This document shows positions 27,898 to 40,215 of a stretch of DNA of 59,741 nucleotides, piece by piece. A program made the translations under genes and the position numbers. Source of the DNA: Acidovorax soli (GTDB lineage Bacteria; Pseudomonadota; Gammaproteobacteria; Burkholderiales; Burkholderiaceae_C); assembly GCF_900107605.1 (NCBI RefSeq), contig NZ_FNQJ01000023.1, positions 1-59,741 on the forward strand, in the 5' to 3' direction. A model generated the notes under the pieces. It was given only the letters and a program-made list of their open reading frames with translations, did not search any database and was not told the DNA's origin. Within the stretch, counting starts at the first letter, position 1. Every line of letters starts with the position of its first letter.

Positions 27898-29130
27898 ATG
27901 AATCAATCTCCTGTTACAAAAATCCCGGTATCCGATGGTGTAAGGCAGGCCCTTGAAACCTCTTTGCGTGGCGTGGAAGAACTGTTGCCGCAGGACGAGT
28001 GGGTCAAGAAGCTGGCACGCTCCGAAGCCACGGGCCAGCCGCTGCGCATCAAACTGGGGCTGGATCCCACGGCGCCGGACATTCACATCGGCCACACGGT
28101 GGTGCTCAACAAGATGCGTCAATTGCAGGACCTGGGCCACCAGGTGATCTTCCTGATCGGCGATTTCACCAGCCTGATCGGCGACCCTTCGGGCCGCAAC
28201 AGCACGCGCCCGCCGCTCACGCCCGAGCAGATCCAGTTCAACGCCGAAACCTATTACCGCCAGGCCAGCATGGTGCTGGACCCGGCGCGCACCGAGATCC
28301 GCTACAACAGCGAGTGGAGCGAGCCCCTGGGCGCCACCGGCATGATCCAGCTGGCCTCCCGGTTCACCGTGGCGCGCATGATGGAGCGCAACGATTTCCA
28401 CGACCGTTTCAAGGCCGGCAACCCGATTGCGGTGCACGAGTTTCTCTACCCGCTGATGCAGGGTTATGACTCGGTGGCGCTCAAGAGCGATCTGGAACTG
28501 GGTGGCACCGACCAGAAGTTCAACCTGCTCATGGGGCGCCATCTGCAGCAGGAATATGGCCAGGAGCCGCAGTGCATTCTGACCATGCCGCTGCTCGAAG
28601 GCCTGGACGGCATCGAGAAGATGTCCAAGTCCAAGAACAACTACATCGGCATCAGCGAAGACGCCAACACCATGTATGCCAAGGTGCTGAGCATTTCCGA
28701 CACGCTGATGTGGCGCTGGTACACGCTGCTGTCGTTCCAGTCGCTTGCACAGATCGAGGCCCTCAAGGCCGAGGTGGCGAATGGCCGCAACCCCAAGGAC
28801 GCCAAGGTGGCGCTGGCCAAGGAGATCACCGCGCGCTTTCACAGCGCGGCGGCGGCCGATGCGGCCGAGCAGGACTTCATCCACCGCAGCAAGGGCGGCG
28901 TGCCCGACGAGATTCCCGAGGTGGCGCTGTCGGGCGCCCCGCTGGGCATTGGCGCCCTGCTCAAGCAGGCCAACCTGGCGCCCTCGACCAGCGAGGCCAA
29001 CCGCCTGATCGAAGGCGGCGGCGTGCGCATCGACGGCGGCGTGGTCAGCGACAAGGGGCTCAGGCTTGGCGCAGGCACTTACGTGGTGCAGGTGGGCAAG
29101 CGCAAGTTCGCGCGCGTGACCCTGGCCTGA
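27898..29130 (+). CDS. tyrS: Tyrosyl-tRNA synthetase
   Basis: A 410-residue class I synthetase. HIGH is at 63-66 ([10 protein letters not shown]), KMSKS appears in [13 protein letters not shown], and a C-terminal S4 domain ([20 protein letters not shown]) binds tRNA. The arrangement of HIGH and KMSKS and the absence of the long Tyr-binding YTL start mark it as the TyrZ-like bacterial group. I chose ATG 27898. A strong terminator follows. Confidence 0.97.
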   Translation: MNQSPVTKIPVSDGVRQALETSLRGVEELLPQDEWVKKLARSEATGQPLRIKLGLDPTAPDIHIGHTVVLNKMRQLQDLGHQVIFLIGDFTSLIGDPSGRNSTRPPLTPEQIQFNAETYYRQASMVLDPARTEIRYNSEWSEPLGATGMIQLASRFTVARMMERNDFHDRFKAGNPIAVHEFLYPLMQGYDSVALKSDLELGGTDQKFNLLMGRHLQQEYGQEPQCILTMPLLEGLDGIEKMSKSKNNYIGISEDANTMYAKVLSISDTLMWRWYTLLSFQSLAQIEALKAEVANGRNPKDAKVALAKEITARFHSAAAADAAEQDFIHRSKGGVPDEIPEVALSGAPLGIGALLKQANLAPSTSEANRLIEGGGVRIDGGVVSDKGLRLGAGTYVVQVGKRKFARVTLA

Positions 29131-29189
29131 TCTGTGGGTGAAAGTGGCTTGAAGCGCTTGTCGATCGTGCATTGATGACTATCGATTTG

Positions 29190-29224
29190 AAAGCGCTGAG
29201 CCCGCCAGGACTCAGCGCTTTTTT
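29190..29224 (+). terminator. Intrinsic terminator of tyrS
   Basis: An 11-bp perfect stem, AAAGCGCTGAG (29190-29200) with CTCAGCGCTTT (29211-29221), loop of 10, then a run of T. It also lies just past the end of the convergent lysR-type gene. Confidence 0.9.
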
Positions 29225-29229
29225 GGTGC

Positions 29230-30240
29230 TCAGTCCAGGTGGTCGTTCAGGTCCGGGTCGGGCACCTCGCCAATCGCCTGGCGCGTGGCCAGGGCCTGCA
29301 ACTGCAGCCAGGCGCAAAAGGCCTTGATCTCCGGCCGCTGGCTGCTGCGCGGGCCCAGCAGCAGCCAGTAGACCAGTGGTGAGTCGAGCCGGTGGCCGGG
29401 CAGCACCTCCACCAAGTCGCCCCGCGCCAGCGAATCCGCGATCAGTGGCATGCGCGCCAGCGCCAGCCCCTGGCCGGCCAGTGCGGCCTGGGCGATCTGC
29501 TGGGCGTAGTTGAAGTACAGCCAGCGCCGTGGCTCCAGCTGCCGCTGGGCGTGGACTTCGAACCAGCGGCGCCAGGTGATCCACTCGAAATACGGCAGGC
29601 GGTGGGCGTCGCCGGCTTCGATGAGCGCAAACTGCGCCACGTCCGCCGGCTCGCGCACCGGCGGCATGCTCTTGAGCAGCCAGGGGCTGGCGACCACGGC
29701 CAGTTGTTCGCCAAACAGCCGCTGCGCGCCGGGCGCCACGCCGGCCGGCACGCTGGAGCGCAGCGCCAGATCCACGTCCGCGGTCTCCAGGTCCACCAGG
29801 GTGTCGGTGGCGTCGATGCGGATGTCCACGCCGGGGTTGTCGCGCTGAAATTCTTCCATGCGCGGGATCAGCCACATCGACGCAAAGCTCGCCCAGGTGG
29901 TGATGGCCACGCTGCGCCGGCCCGCCGTCTGGCGCACCAGGCGCACGGCGGCGTCCATGCGCTCCAGCGCTGGTGCCACCGCGCGCTGCAGCTGGGCGCC
30001 TGCGCTGGTCAGCTCCACGGCCCGCGTGTGGCGCAGGAACAGCGCCACACCCACTTCGTCTTCGAGCGCCTGGATCTGGCGGCTCACGGCCGACTGGGTG
30101 AGCGCCAGCTCATCGGCGGCGGCGCGAAAGTTCAGGTGCCGTGCCACGGCCAGAAAGGCGCGCCAGTGCCCCGTGGCCACGGGGCGGGTGCGCAGCACGG
30201 CGGGGGCGTATTCAGCGGAGGCCATGGGCGGGTGATTCAT
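29230..30240 (-). CDS. LysR-family regulator, GcvA-like
   Basis: A 336-residue LysR-type transcription factor. The winged helix is at about 20-80 (WRAFLAVARHLNFRAAADELALTQSAVSRQIQALEDEVGVALF). The effector domain contains SVAITTWASFASMWLIPRM and LALARMPLIADSLARGDLVEVLPG, most like the GcvA/AmpR-type subgroup. ATG 30240 is chosen; upstream codons run into the divergent gene. The divergent DUF2917 gene starts 106 bp away and is a natural candidate target. Confidence 0.9.
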   Translation of the reverse strand: MNHPPMASAEYAPAVLRTRPVATGHWRAFLAVARHLNFRAAADELALTQSAVSRQIQALEDEVGVALFLRHTRAVELTSAGAQLQRAVAPALERMDAAVRLVRQTAGRRSVAITTWASFASMWLIPRMEEFQRDNPGVDIRIDATDTLVDLETADVDLALRSSVPAGVAPGAQRLFGEQLAVVASPWLLKSMPPVREPADVAQFALIEAGDAHRLPYFEWITWRRWFEVHAQRQLEPRRWLYFNYAQQIAQAALAGQGLALARMPLIADSLARGDLVEVLPGHRLDSPLVYWLLLGPRSSQRPEIKAFCAWLQLQALATRQAIGEVPDPDLNDHLD

Positions 30241-30346
30241 GCGTGGATGGAATGAATAGCGTAGCGCGTTTTCATTGGACTGCGGGGCATGGGCGGCGCA
30301 CCATTTCGTCTGCAAAACCCTTCTTCCCGGAACCAAGGAGCCTGTC

Positions 30347-30847
30347 ATGTCCACCCCCCATGTTCTGCCATTGCAACCCTCCGTGCTGGCCGTCGGCCAG
30401 GCCCTGTCGCTGCGCCCGCGTTGCGCTGGGGTGCTGGAGGTGGCCCAGGGCCGCGTCTGGCTCACCCTGCGAGGGCCTTGGGGCGATCAGCCGGGCACCG
30501 AGGCCGACCATGTGCTCCAGGCGGGAGAGCGCCTGCGCATCGCGGCCGGTCAGCATGCCGTGGTGGAGGCCTGGGGGCCGTGCGCCGATACCGCTGCCGC
30601 TGCATTGCGCTGGAGCGGTGTGACGGCGGCCCCTGCTGTGGGCGCTGCTTCCAGCGACTGGGAAGGTGGCGTGGTGCAGCCGCTGCGGGATCTGCGGCAT
30701 GCGCTGGGCCAGGGCGGGCGGGCCCTGGGCGCGGCCATGGCGGACGTGGCCGGTGCGGGCGGGCGGTGTGTCGCCGGTCTGGCCCGATTTGCCCTGCACC
30801 GGACCGTGCCCCGGCGCCAGCGCGGCCCTTGTGCTGCCCTGCCTTGA
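30347..30847 (+). CDS. DUF2917-domain protein
   Basis: A 166-residue protein whose first 85 residues match the DUF2917 cupin-like fold pattern (LRPRCAGVLEVAQGRVWLTL, HVLQAGERLRIAAGQHAVVEAW). The C-terminal part is basic and Ala/Gly-rich. No enzymatic role is known to me. The ATG at 30347 follows AAGGAG at 8 bases. It is divergent from the LysR-type gene, the typical pairing of a regulator with its target. Confidence 0.75.
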   Translation: MSTPHVLPLQPSVLAVGQALSLRPRCAGVLEVAQGRVWLTLRGPWGDQPGTEADHVLQAGERLRIAAGQHAVVEAWGPCADTAAAALRWSGVTAAPAVGAASSDWEGGVVQPLRDLRHALGQGGRALGAAMADVAGAGGRCVAGLARFALHRTVPRRQRGPCAALP

Positions 30848-30992
30848 TGCGATGCAAGGGATGCAGGCGTTTCAGGGGTCAGCGCTGATAGCCATTGTTT
30901 CAATCGCTTTTTGGCGCAGGGCATGCGGCACCCGATAATTCACGCCATGCCCACGCGGCGTGCTGTTGCCGCGCGCACAACCCCGTTTTTTT

Positions 30993-32423
30993 ATGACCCC
31001 ACTCGACATCCTCATCATGGCGGCCGGCAAGGGCACGCGCATGAAAAGCCGCATCCCCAAAGTGCTGCAGCGTCTGGCCGGACGCCCGCTGCTGCACCAT
31101 GTGCTGGACCAGGCCGCGCACCTGGGCGCGCGCAGCGCCATCGTCATCACGGGCCATGGTGCTGCAGAAGTAGAAGCTGCTACCGCAGGTGCAGAAAGCG
31201 CTGCAGGCACTTTCGATCTGAAATTTGTGCGCCAGGAGCCCCAGCTGGGCACGGGCCACGCGGTGCAGCAGGCCGTGCCGCACCTGCGCGACGATGGCAC
31301 GGCGGTGGTGCTGTCGGGCGATGTGCCGCTGACCCAGGCCGACACGCTGCGCGCGCTGGTGGCTGCCTCGGCCGGCGACCGGCTGGCGCTGCTCACCGTG
31401 GACCTGTCCGACCCCACGGGCTACGGCCGCATCGTGCGCGATGCGCAGGGTGCCGTGCAGGGCATCGTCGAACACAAGGACGCCACCGACGCCCAGCGTG
31501 CCATCACCGAGGTCTACAGCGGCATCATGGCCGTGCCTGCGCGGCTGTTGCGCGGCTGGCTGGCGCGGCTGACCAACGACAACGCCCAGGGCGAGTACTA
31601 CCTCACCGACATCGTCGCCATGGCCGTGCAGGATGCCGTGCCCGTGGTGGCCCACCGCATCACCGACGCGCTGCAGGTGGCGGGGGTGAACAGCCCGCTG
31701 CAGCTGGCCGAGCTGGAGCGCGCCCACCAACTGCGCACCGCGCGCAGCCTGATGGAGCAGGGCGTGCGCCTGGCCGACCCGGCGCGCCTGGATCTGCGCG
31801 ACGACGCGCGCACCGGCGTGCGGGGCGCGCTGGTGTGCGGCCAGGACGTGGAGATCGACGTGAACTGCGTCTTCACCGGCCGCGTGGAGCTGGGGGAGGG
31901 CGTGCACATCGGCGCGAACTGCTGCATTGCCAACGCGCGCATCGCGGCCGGTGCGGTGATCCACCCCTTCACGCACATCGACGGCGAAAAGCTGGGCGCC
32001 ACCGTGGGTGCGGGCGCGCTGATCGGCCCCTTTGCCCGCCTGCGCCCTGGCGCGCAGCTGGGCCGCGAGGTGCACATCGGCAACTTCGTGGAAGTGAAGA
32101 ACTCGACCCTGGCCGACGGCGCCAAGGCCAACCATCTGGCGTATCTGGGGGATGCCACGGTGGGCGAGCGCGTGAATTACGGTGCGGGCAGCATCACCGC
32201 CAACTACGACGGTGCGAACAAGCACCGCACGGTGATCGAGGCCGATGTGCACATCGGCAGCAACTGCGTGCTGGTGGCGCCCGTCACCATCGGTGCAGGC
32301 GGCACGGTGGGCGGTGGCAGCACCATCACCAAGGATGTGCCGCCCGGCGCGCTGGGCGTGGCGCGCGGCAAGCAGGTCAGCAAAGAGAACTGGCACCGCC
32401 CGGCCAAGCAGCCCAAGGCATGA
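30993..32423 (+). CDS. glmU: Bifunctional GlcNAc-1-P uridyltransferase / GlcN-1-P acetyltransferase
   Basis: A 476-residue enzyme making UDP-GlcNAc for peptidoglycan and LPS. The N-terminal nucleotidyltransferase part has IMAAGKGTRMKSRIPKVL and LGTGHAVQQA. The C-terminal left-handed beta-helix carries hexapeptide repeats and the catalytic region NFVEVKNSTLADGAKANHL and YDGANKHRTVI. Between GHG and LGTGH the loop is about 6 residues longer than in E. coli and is Ala/Glu-rich (AAEVEAATAGAESAAG), with codons less GC-rich than around it. glmS lies 3.4 kb downstream. Confidence 0.97.
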   Translation: MTPLDILIMAAGKGTRMKSRIPKVLQRLAGRPLLHHVLDQAAHLGARSAIVITGHGAAEVEAATAGAESAAGTFDLKFVRQEPQLGTGHAVQQAVPHLRDDGTAVVLSGDVPLTQADTLRALVAASAGDRLALLTVDLSDPTGYGRIVRDAQGAVQGIVEHKDATDAQRAITEVYSGIMAVPARLLRGWLARLTNDNAQGEYYLTDIVAMAVQDAVPVVAHRITDALQVAGVNSPLQLAELERAHQLRTARSLMEQGVRLADPARLDLRDDARTGVRGALVCGQDVEIDVNCVFTGRVELGEGVHIGANCCIANARIAAGAVIHPFTHIDGEKLGATVGAGALIGPFARLRPGAQLGREVHIGNFVEVKNSTLADGAKANHLAYLGDATVGERVNYGAGSITANYDGANKHRTVIEADVHIGSNCVLVAPVTIGAGGTVGGGSTITKDVPPGALGVARGKQVSKENWHRPAKQPKA

Positions 32424-32546
32424 CAGTGGCCGGCAGCCTCCTGACGCAACGCAGAACAAGGCCCCCGCGTGCCGCGCTGCCAATGCGCGCAATGACTCCA
32501 TTCCCAACCAGGGCGCGCACCATCGCGGTGACTTGATCTGCGTTGC

Positions 32547-33599
32547 CTAGACCACCGGCGCCAGAGCCGGCATGGCGCCGGCCGAGACCCGGTTGCGCCC
32601 CGCTGCCTTGGCCTGGTAGAGCTCGGAGTCGGCGGCATTGGTCCAGGCGCGCAGGCTGCCGTGGCGGTGGTCGGCCGGTGCCACGCCCAGGCTGCTGGTG
32701 AGCTGCAGCTGGGGCAGGTCGTGCAGCTGCAGGGCCTGTACTTGTTCGCGGATGCGCTGGGCCACCACCATGGCGTTGTCCAGGTGCATGCCGCGCAGCA
32801 CGATGGCGAATTCATCGCCGCCGTAGCGGCCTGCGCAGTCGGTGGCGCGCACGTTGCCGAGGATGATGCGCGCCAGCGCACGCAGCACTTCGTCGCCCAC
32901 GGTGTGGCCATGCTGGTCATTGATCTGCTTGAAGTGGTCGATGTCCAGCATCACCAGGCAGGCGGGTTCGTCGGTGGCGTGGTGGCGGCGCAGCGTGGCC
33001 TCGGCCTGCTCTTGCCAGTGGCCGCGGCCATACAGGCCAGTTAGGGCGTCGATGCGTCGCAATTCGTCGAGCAACTGGTTCTGCCGTGACACCTTGCGGA
33101 TCAGGCGGTAGCTCACCACGCTGACCGACAGGGTGTGCAGGACGAGCACGGGCAGGCACGCAATGAGCACCGGCATGGATGTATGCGGTGACCAATGGAA
33201 GCCGGTGAAAGCCGTGCTGATCACCGCCGCGCCGGCCATGCCAGGGAGCGAGCGGACCCACAGGCCGCGGATGCCGGTGGTGATCTTTTCCACCATGGTC
33301 AGCGTGATGATCAATACGCTGGGCAGCAGGTTGAAGTGCATCAGTGGTATCAGGGCCACGATCAGCGCCGAATCCACCAGCAGATTGCGTATTTCTGCGC
33401 GGTAGGGGTTGGAGTTGCGGTGGCTCAGCTGGTAGGCCACATGGGGCCAGACGAAGGAGATGAGCGCCATGCACAGCCAGGCCGGCAGGCTGGCGTTGCG
33501 CTCCCACAGCACCATGCCCACCACCACACCGCCGAGCCCCATGCCCAGCAACCGCAGGGGATAGACCCGGCGAGGGAGTTGGCGTTGGGGGTTGGGCAT
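32547..33599 (-). CDS. MASE2-GGDEF diguanylate cyclase
   Basis: A 350-residue membrane protein. Residues about 12-175 form a MASE2 sensor region with several helices (LLGMGLGGVVVGMVLW, PAWLCMALISFVWPH, LLPSVLIITLTMV, SMPVLIACLPVLVLHTLS). The C-terminal GGDEF domain is intact (DALTGLYGRGHW, LDIDHFKQINDQHGH, RYGGDEF). An RxxD product-inhibition site (RATD) lies five residues before GGDEF. It should make cyclic di-GMP. I chose ATG 33599 (MPNPQRQLPRRVYPLRLLG), the usual MASE2 start. It is convergent with glmU. Confidence 0.92.
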   Translation of the reverse strand: MPNPQRQLPRRVYPLRLLGMGLGGVVVGMVLWERNASLPAWLCMALISFVWPHVAYQLSHRNSNPYRAEIRNLLVDSALIVALIPLMHFNLLPSVLIITLTMVEKITTGIRGLWVRSLPGMAGAAVISTAFTGFHWSPHTSMPVLIACLPVLVLHTLSVSVVSYRLIRKVSRQNQLLDELRRIDALTGLYGRGHWQEQAEATLRRHHATDEPACLVMLDIDHFKQINDQHGHTVGDEVLRALARIILGNVRATDCAGRYGGDEFAIVLRGMHLDNAMVVAQRIREQVQALQLHDLPQLQLTSSLGVAPADHRHGSLRAWTNAADSELYQAKAAGRNRVSAGAMPALAPVV

Positions 33600-33712
33600 G
33601 GTGGATGCGTCAGGGGCCGCCGCCTGGGCAGGGCGTGCGCTGGGTGTGGAATTGTTACAGAAGCCTACAGGGAGCGCCCCGCCAATGCCAGAAAAAAATG
33701 GCACCGGATGCG

Positions 33713-34063
33713 TTACCCACGCGCAGGGGCGTTCCCCGTGGCGGCTTCCAGGTGCTGCAGGCGCTGGCGCAGCCGCGCCACTTCCTCGATCAGGTCGGTC
33801 GTGAGGGCGGCGAGATGGGGGTCTGCGTCAAAGGTGGTTTCCAGCTGGGCCAGCCGACGCGCGCGCACCACGGTGGCGCTGGCGAAGCGCCAGTGGCCGC
33901 CCGGGCCGTCGGTCTGCAGCAGGCCGGCTTCCAGCCGTTCGCTGACCCAGCCCGGTGCCATGTGGCAGATGCGGGCCAGGTCCTCCAGGGTGAGTTCGGC
34001 TGCTTCATCCAGCAGTTCGCCCGGCTGGATGGCGGGGGTGTCGTGGGCAGATGGCATGGTCAT
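33713..34063 (-). CDS. cbpM: CbpM-like modulator of the CbpA co-chaperone
   Basis: A 116-residue protein with a MerR-like helix-turn-helix (LTLEDLARICHMAPGWVSERLEAGLL) and a C-terminal coiled coil (LIEEVARLRQRLQHLE). CbpM binds the J domain of CbpA and inhibits it. The 4-bp ATGA overlap with cbpA on the same strand supports this assignment. Confidence 0.88.
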   Translation of the reverse strand: MTMPSAHDTPAIQPGELLDEAAELTLEDLARICHMAPGWVSERLEAGLLQTDGPGGHWRFASATVVRARRLAQLETTFDADPHLAALTTDLIEEVARLRQRLQHLEAATGNAPARG

Positions 34064-35055
34064 GCTCCGGGAATGGCGCGCGGGTTGAAGCGGGGAAAGG
34101 CTGCGCCCAGCGCGGCATAGGCGGCGCGCTCAGCGTCGCTGTGGGCCGGTGGCAGGGCGACGGTCAGTTCCAGATACAGGTCTCCGGGCGTGGCGGCCGG
34201 AATGCCCCGGCCTTTCAGGCGCAGCTTGCGCCCGGATTTCCAGCGCGCGGGCACGGTCACCTCCAGGGCTCCCGCAGGGGTCTGCACCGCGATGACGGCG
34301 CCCAGCTCGGCCTCCCAGGGCGCCACGGCCACGGGCTGGTACACATCCCGGTCGATGGCGCGCCAGCGTGCATCGGGCTTGAAGTGCACTTCCAGGAACA
34401 GATCGCCTGCGGGCGCGCCGCCCGTGCCCGGGCTGCCCTGGCCGGTCAGGCGGATGAGCTGGCCTTCGCGCACGCCCTTGGGAATCTTGACCTGCAGGCT
34501 GCGTTCCTCGTGCACCATGCGGCCCGCTGCATCGAGGCGGGCGCCGCGCAGCGCCAGGCTGCGCTCGGCGCCTTGGTAGGCGTCCAGCAGGTCGAGCTCG
34601 ATCTTGGCGTGGTGGTCGTTGCCGCGCGAGGGCGGCGCTGCGCCATCCCATGCGGCATCGTGGGGCGCCTGGCGGTGCGCGCCGTGGGGCCGCTGGGCGC
34701 GTGCCTGGCGGCCGAACAGCTGCTCGAAAAAGTCGCTGAATTCGCCGTCGGGCCCACCGGCCGCTCCCGCCCCGTCGGAGAACTCGAAGCCCGCGTCCCA
34801 GTTGGGCGGGGGGCGAAAATCCTGCCCCGGGCGGTGCGGTGCCTGCCGGCCCAGGGCGTCGTAGGCTTCGCGCTTTTCGGGGTCGGAGAGCACGGCGTTG
34901 GCTTCGTTGATCTCGGCCATGCGGGCCATGGCATCGGCCTCCTTGCTCACGTCGGGGTGGTACTTGCGCGCCAGCTTGCGGTAGGCCTTCTTGATGTCCT
35001 CGGCGGTGGCCGTCTTGCCGACGCCCAGCACCTGGTAATAGTCCTTGAATTCCAT
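34060..35055 (-). CDS. cbpA: CbpA-type DnaJ co-chaperone
   Basis: A 331-residue J-domain protein. Residues 1-70 hold the J domain with KYHPDVSKEA. A Gly/Phe-poor, Asp/Pro-rich linker follows, then two DnaJ C-terminal substrate domains (LDLLDAYQGAERSLALRG and VKIPKGVREGQLIRLTGQG). The DnaJ zinc finger is absent, as expected for CbpA. It should stimulate DnaK. ATG 35055 (MEFKDYYQVLG) is unambiguous; an upstream stretch in frame is not part of the protein. Confidence 0.94.
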   Translation of the reverse strand: MEFKDYYQVLGVGKTATAEDIKKAYRKLARKYHPDVSKEADAMARMAEINEANAVLSDPEKREAYDALGRQAPHRPGQDFRPPPNWDAGFEFSDGAGAAGGPDGEFSDFFEQLFGRQARAQRPHGAHRQAPHDAAWDGAAPPSRGNDHHAKIELDLLDAYQGAERSLALRGARLDAAGRMVHEERSLQVKIPKGVREGQLIRLTGQGSPGTGGAPAGDLFLEVHFKPDARWRAIDRDVYQPVAVAPWEAELGAVIAVQTPAGALEVTVPARWKSGRKLRLKGRGIPAATPGDLYLELTVALPPAHSDAERAAYAALGAAFPRFNPRAIPGA

Positions 35056-35180
35056 GCGGCGTTTCCTTCGCGGTGGGGCTGCAAGGGGCAGCAGCGGGGG
35101 GCTACTACTGTAGGCCGCAGCCCGGCACCATGGCAATGGCGGGGCGCTTGCGGCCGGTGCCATACCGGTGGAATGCCTCC

Positions 35181-35232
35181 AAAAAGCTGGCTGCAGGCGC
35201 TTGTCAGACAAGCGCTATCGGTATTTTTGTCT
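35181..35232. repeat. Hairpin repeat forming the lrp gene end
   Basis: A perfect 9-bp stem, GCGCTTGTC (35197-35205) and GACAAGCGC (35207-35215) with a 1-base loop, flanked by AAAAAGCTGGCTGCAG on the left and TATCGGTATTTTT on the right. The stop codon of the Lrp-type gene (35204-35206) lies at the hairpin tip, and its last codons (TKIPIALV) are read from the repeat. On the minus strand the right flank of the hairpin is T-rich, so it could also terminate transcription. Confidence 0.7.
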
Positions 35233-35692
35233 CGAATTTTGCCCGGCGGGTGGCAAAGAAGGCCTTGACGTTGCGCACATTGGCATCGCCCGTGAACAGG
35301 CGTTGCGACAGTGCCAGGTACGCCGGCATGTCGCGCGTGTGCACCACCAGCATGAAATCCGGCCCCGGCGACACGCGCCAGCACTGCTGCACGCCGTCGT
35401 CCGCCACGGCGCGGGCCTCGAACGCGTCCAGCCATTCGGCGCCCTGGCGGTCCAGCGTGACCTCCACGATGGTCGACAGCCCGTGGCCCTGCAGGGCCGC
35501 CAGCCGGTCGGGCTGCAGGATGGCCACCTGGCGCTCGATCAGTCCGGCATCGTGCAGGCGCCTGACGCGCCGCAGGCAGGTGGGCGGCGACACATGCACC
35601 TGTTGCGCCAGCGACTGGTTGCTCTGCGCGGCATCGGTTTGCAGCAGGTGGAGCAACTGCAGATCGGTGGCATCTATTGCTATTTGTTCCAT
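35204..35692 (-). CDS. Lrp/AsnC-family transcription regulator
   Basis: A 162-residue regulator with an N-terminal HTH (DATDLQLLHLLQTDAAQSNQ and VSPPTCLRRVRRLHDAGLI) and a RAM ligand domain (TIVEVTLDRQGAEWLDAFEA, PGPDFMLVVHTRDMPAYL). I prefer ATG 35692 (MEQIAIDATD); an upstream ATG at 35728 is also in frame. It diverges from glmS, with an AT-rich region of 138 bp between, so it may control itself and glmS. Its C-terminal residues are supplied by a hairpin repeat. Confidence 0.9.
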   Translation of the reverse strand: MEQIAIDATDLQLLHLLQTDAAQSNQSLAQQVHVSPPTCLRRVRRLHDAGLIERQVAILQPDRLAALQGHGLSTIVEVTLDRQGAEWLDAFEARAVADDGVQQCWRVSPGPDFMLVVHTRDMPAYLALSQRLFTGDANVRNVKAFFATRRAKFETKIPIALV

Positions 35693-35830
35693 GGATTGAT
35701 TATTTATGGAATGAAATTCCGTTTTCATTGAATGGTGAAATTAAATTTCAAATTTCAAGAAATATCAATCCAATATTTTTCTTTGGCCTGCCTACCATCG
35801 CAGCATCGTTTTCAACCCAAGGCAACCACC

Positions 35831-38780
<2,950 letters not shown>

Positions 38781-38821
38781 GGGTCTCCGGTCTGTTCTGG
38801 CGCAAGGCGGACTGGGCTGCA

Positions 38822-38855
38822 TCAAAAGCAATAGCGCCCTGCGCTAGATTTTCCA
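38822..38855. repeat. Short hairpin repeat upstream of the NadM-Nudix gene
   Basis: TAGCGC (38832-38837) and GCGCTA (38841-38846) around CCT, flanked by AAAAGCAA and GATTTTCC. It resembles the core of the repeat family at 35.2 and 42.1 kb. A second hairpin, AGGTGCTT (38870-38877) with AAGCACCT (38885-38892), follows. Confidence 0.4.
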
Positions 38856-38968
38856 CCATGGAGTGTCCGAGGTGCTTCATCTGCAAGCACCTGGCGCTCT
38901 TCATGTGATAGCAATTGCCGGGTGAGGCAAGGGTGAGCGGCAAACGCGGTTGGCGGTCTTGGGTCTGC

Positions 38969-38993
38969 GCTCACATCGCCGCGCGATGTGAGC
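38969..38993 (-). terminator. 25-bp perfect hairpin downstream of metK
   Basis: GCTCACATCGC (38969-38979) pairs with GCGATGTGAGC (38983-38993), loop CGC. It lies 40 bp after the metK stop on the minus strand. No T-run follows, so it may stabilise the 3' end or need Rho rather than act as a classical terminator. Confidence 0.5.
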
Positions 38994-39033
38994 CTGTGCC
39001 GAAAGCCGGCCAAGCGCGCTGTGCGCGAGGGCC

Positions 39034-40215
39034 TTACAGGCCCGCAGCTGCGCGCAGTGCAGCCGCCTTGTCCGTACGTTCCCAGCTGAACTCGGGTTCT
39101 TCGCGGCCGAAGTGGCCGTAGGCGGCGGTCTTTTCGTAGATGGGGCGCAGCAGGTCCAGCATCTGGATGATGCCCTTGGGGCGCAGGTCGAAGTGTTCCT
39201 TGACCAGCGCGGCAATGCGCTCGTCCGGGATCACGCCCGTGCCTTCGGTGTACACCGTGATGTTCATGGGTTCGGCCACGCCGATGGCGTAGGCCACCTG
39301 GATCTGGCATTGCTTGGCCAGTCCGGCCGCCACGATGTTCTTGGCCACGTAGCGCGCGGCATAGGCGGCCGAGCGGTCCACCTTTGTCGGGTCCTTGCCG
39401 CTGAAGGCGCCGCCGCCATGCGGGCAGGCGCCGCCGTAGGTGTCCACGATGATCTTGCGGCCCGTGAGACCGCAGTCGCCTTGCGGGCCGCCGATGACAA
39501 AGCGGCCCGTGGGGTTGATCAGGTAGCGCGTGTTCTGCAGCCAGTCCGCAGGCAGCACGGGCTTGATGATTTCCTCGATCACGGCGTCGATGAAGCTCTG
39601 CTTCATCTTGGTGGCGGTTTCCGACTGGTCGGGGTGGTGCTGGGTGGAGAGCACCACGGTGTCGATGCTGTGGGGCTTGCCGTCCACGTAGCGCATCGTG
39701 ACCTGGCTCTTGGCGTCAGGGCGCAAAAAAGGCAGGCGGCCGTCCTTGCGCAGCTGGGCCTGGCGCTCCACCAGGCGGTGCGCGTAGTAGATCGGCGCGG
39801 GCATCAGCTCGGGCGTCTCGTCGCAGGCGTAGCCGAACATCAGGCCCTGGTCGCCGGCACCGGTGTTCAGGTGGTCGTCGCTGGCATGGTCCACGCCCTG
39901 GGCGATGTCGTTGGATTGCTTGTCGTAGGCCACGAGCACGGCGCAGCCCTTGTAATCGATGCCGTAGTCGGTGTTGTCGTAGCCGATGCGCTTGATGGTG
40001 TCGCGCGCCACCTGGATGTAGTCCACATGGGCGTTGGTGGTGATCTCGCCCGCCAGCACGACGAGGCCGGTGTTGGTCAGCGTTTCAGCGGCGACGCGGC
40101 TGCGGGGGTCTTGTTGGAAGATCGCATCGAGGATCGCGTCCGAGATCTGGTCGGCCACCTTGTCGGGGTGGCCTTCGGAGACGGATTCCGAGGTAAAAAG
40201 AAAGTCGTTCGCCAT
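39034..40215 (-). CDS. metK: S-adenosylmethionine synthetase
   Basis: A 393-residue enzyme that makes SAM from methionine and ATP. Family motifs are [30 protein letters not shown] and [22 protein letters not shown]. Length is normal. The start ATG 40215 lies in a leader that matches a SAM-II riboswitch aptamer followed by a long hairpin hiding the ribosome binding site and start codon, so SAM is predicted to shut off its own synthesis. The divergent acyltransferase gene starts 132 bp away. Confidence 0.98.
   Translation of the reverse strand: MANDFLFTSESVSEGHPDKVADQISDAILDAIFQQDPRSRVAAETLTNTGLVVLAGEITTNAHVDYIQVARDTIKRIGYDNTDYGIDYKGCAVLVAYDKQSNDIAQGVDHASDDHLNTGAGDQGLMFGYACDETPELMPAPIYYAHRLVERQAQLRKDGRLPFLRPDAKSQVTMRYVDGKPHSIDTVVLSTQHHPDQSETATKMKQSFIDAVIEEIIKPVLPADWLQNTRYLINPTGRFVIGGPQGDCGLTGRKIIVDTYGGACPHGGGAFSGKDPTKVDRSAAYAARYVAKNIVAAGLAKQCQIQVAYAIGVAEPMNITVYTEGTGVIPDERIAALVKEHFDLRPKGIIQMLDLLRPIYEKTAAYGHFGREEPEFSWERTDKAAALRAAAGL

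Noticed and set aside
38858..38908. 16-codon frame MECPRCFICKHLALFM with three Cys and one His
   Set aside because: It looks like a mini zinc site but has no ribosome binding site, lies across two hairpins, and is too short to support.
38969..38993. Palindrome containing TCACA and TGTGA, considered as a CRP site
   Set aside because: The half-sites are in the wrong order (CRP sites read TGTGA first, then TCACA), and it lies after a gene end rather than before one.
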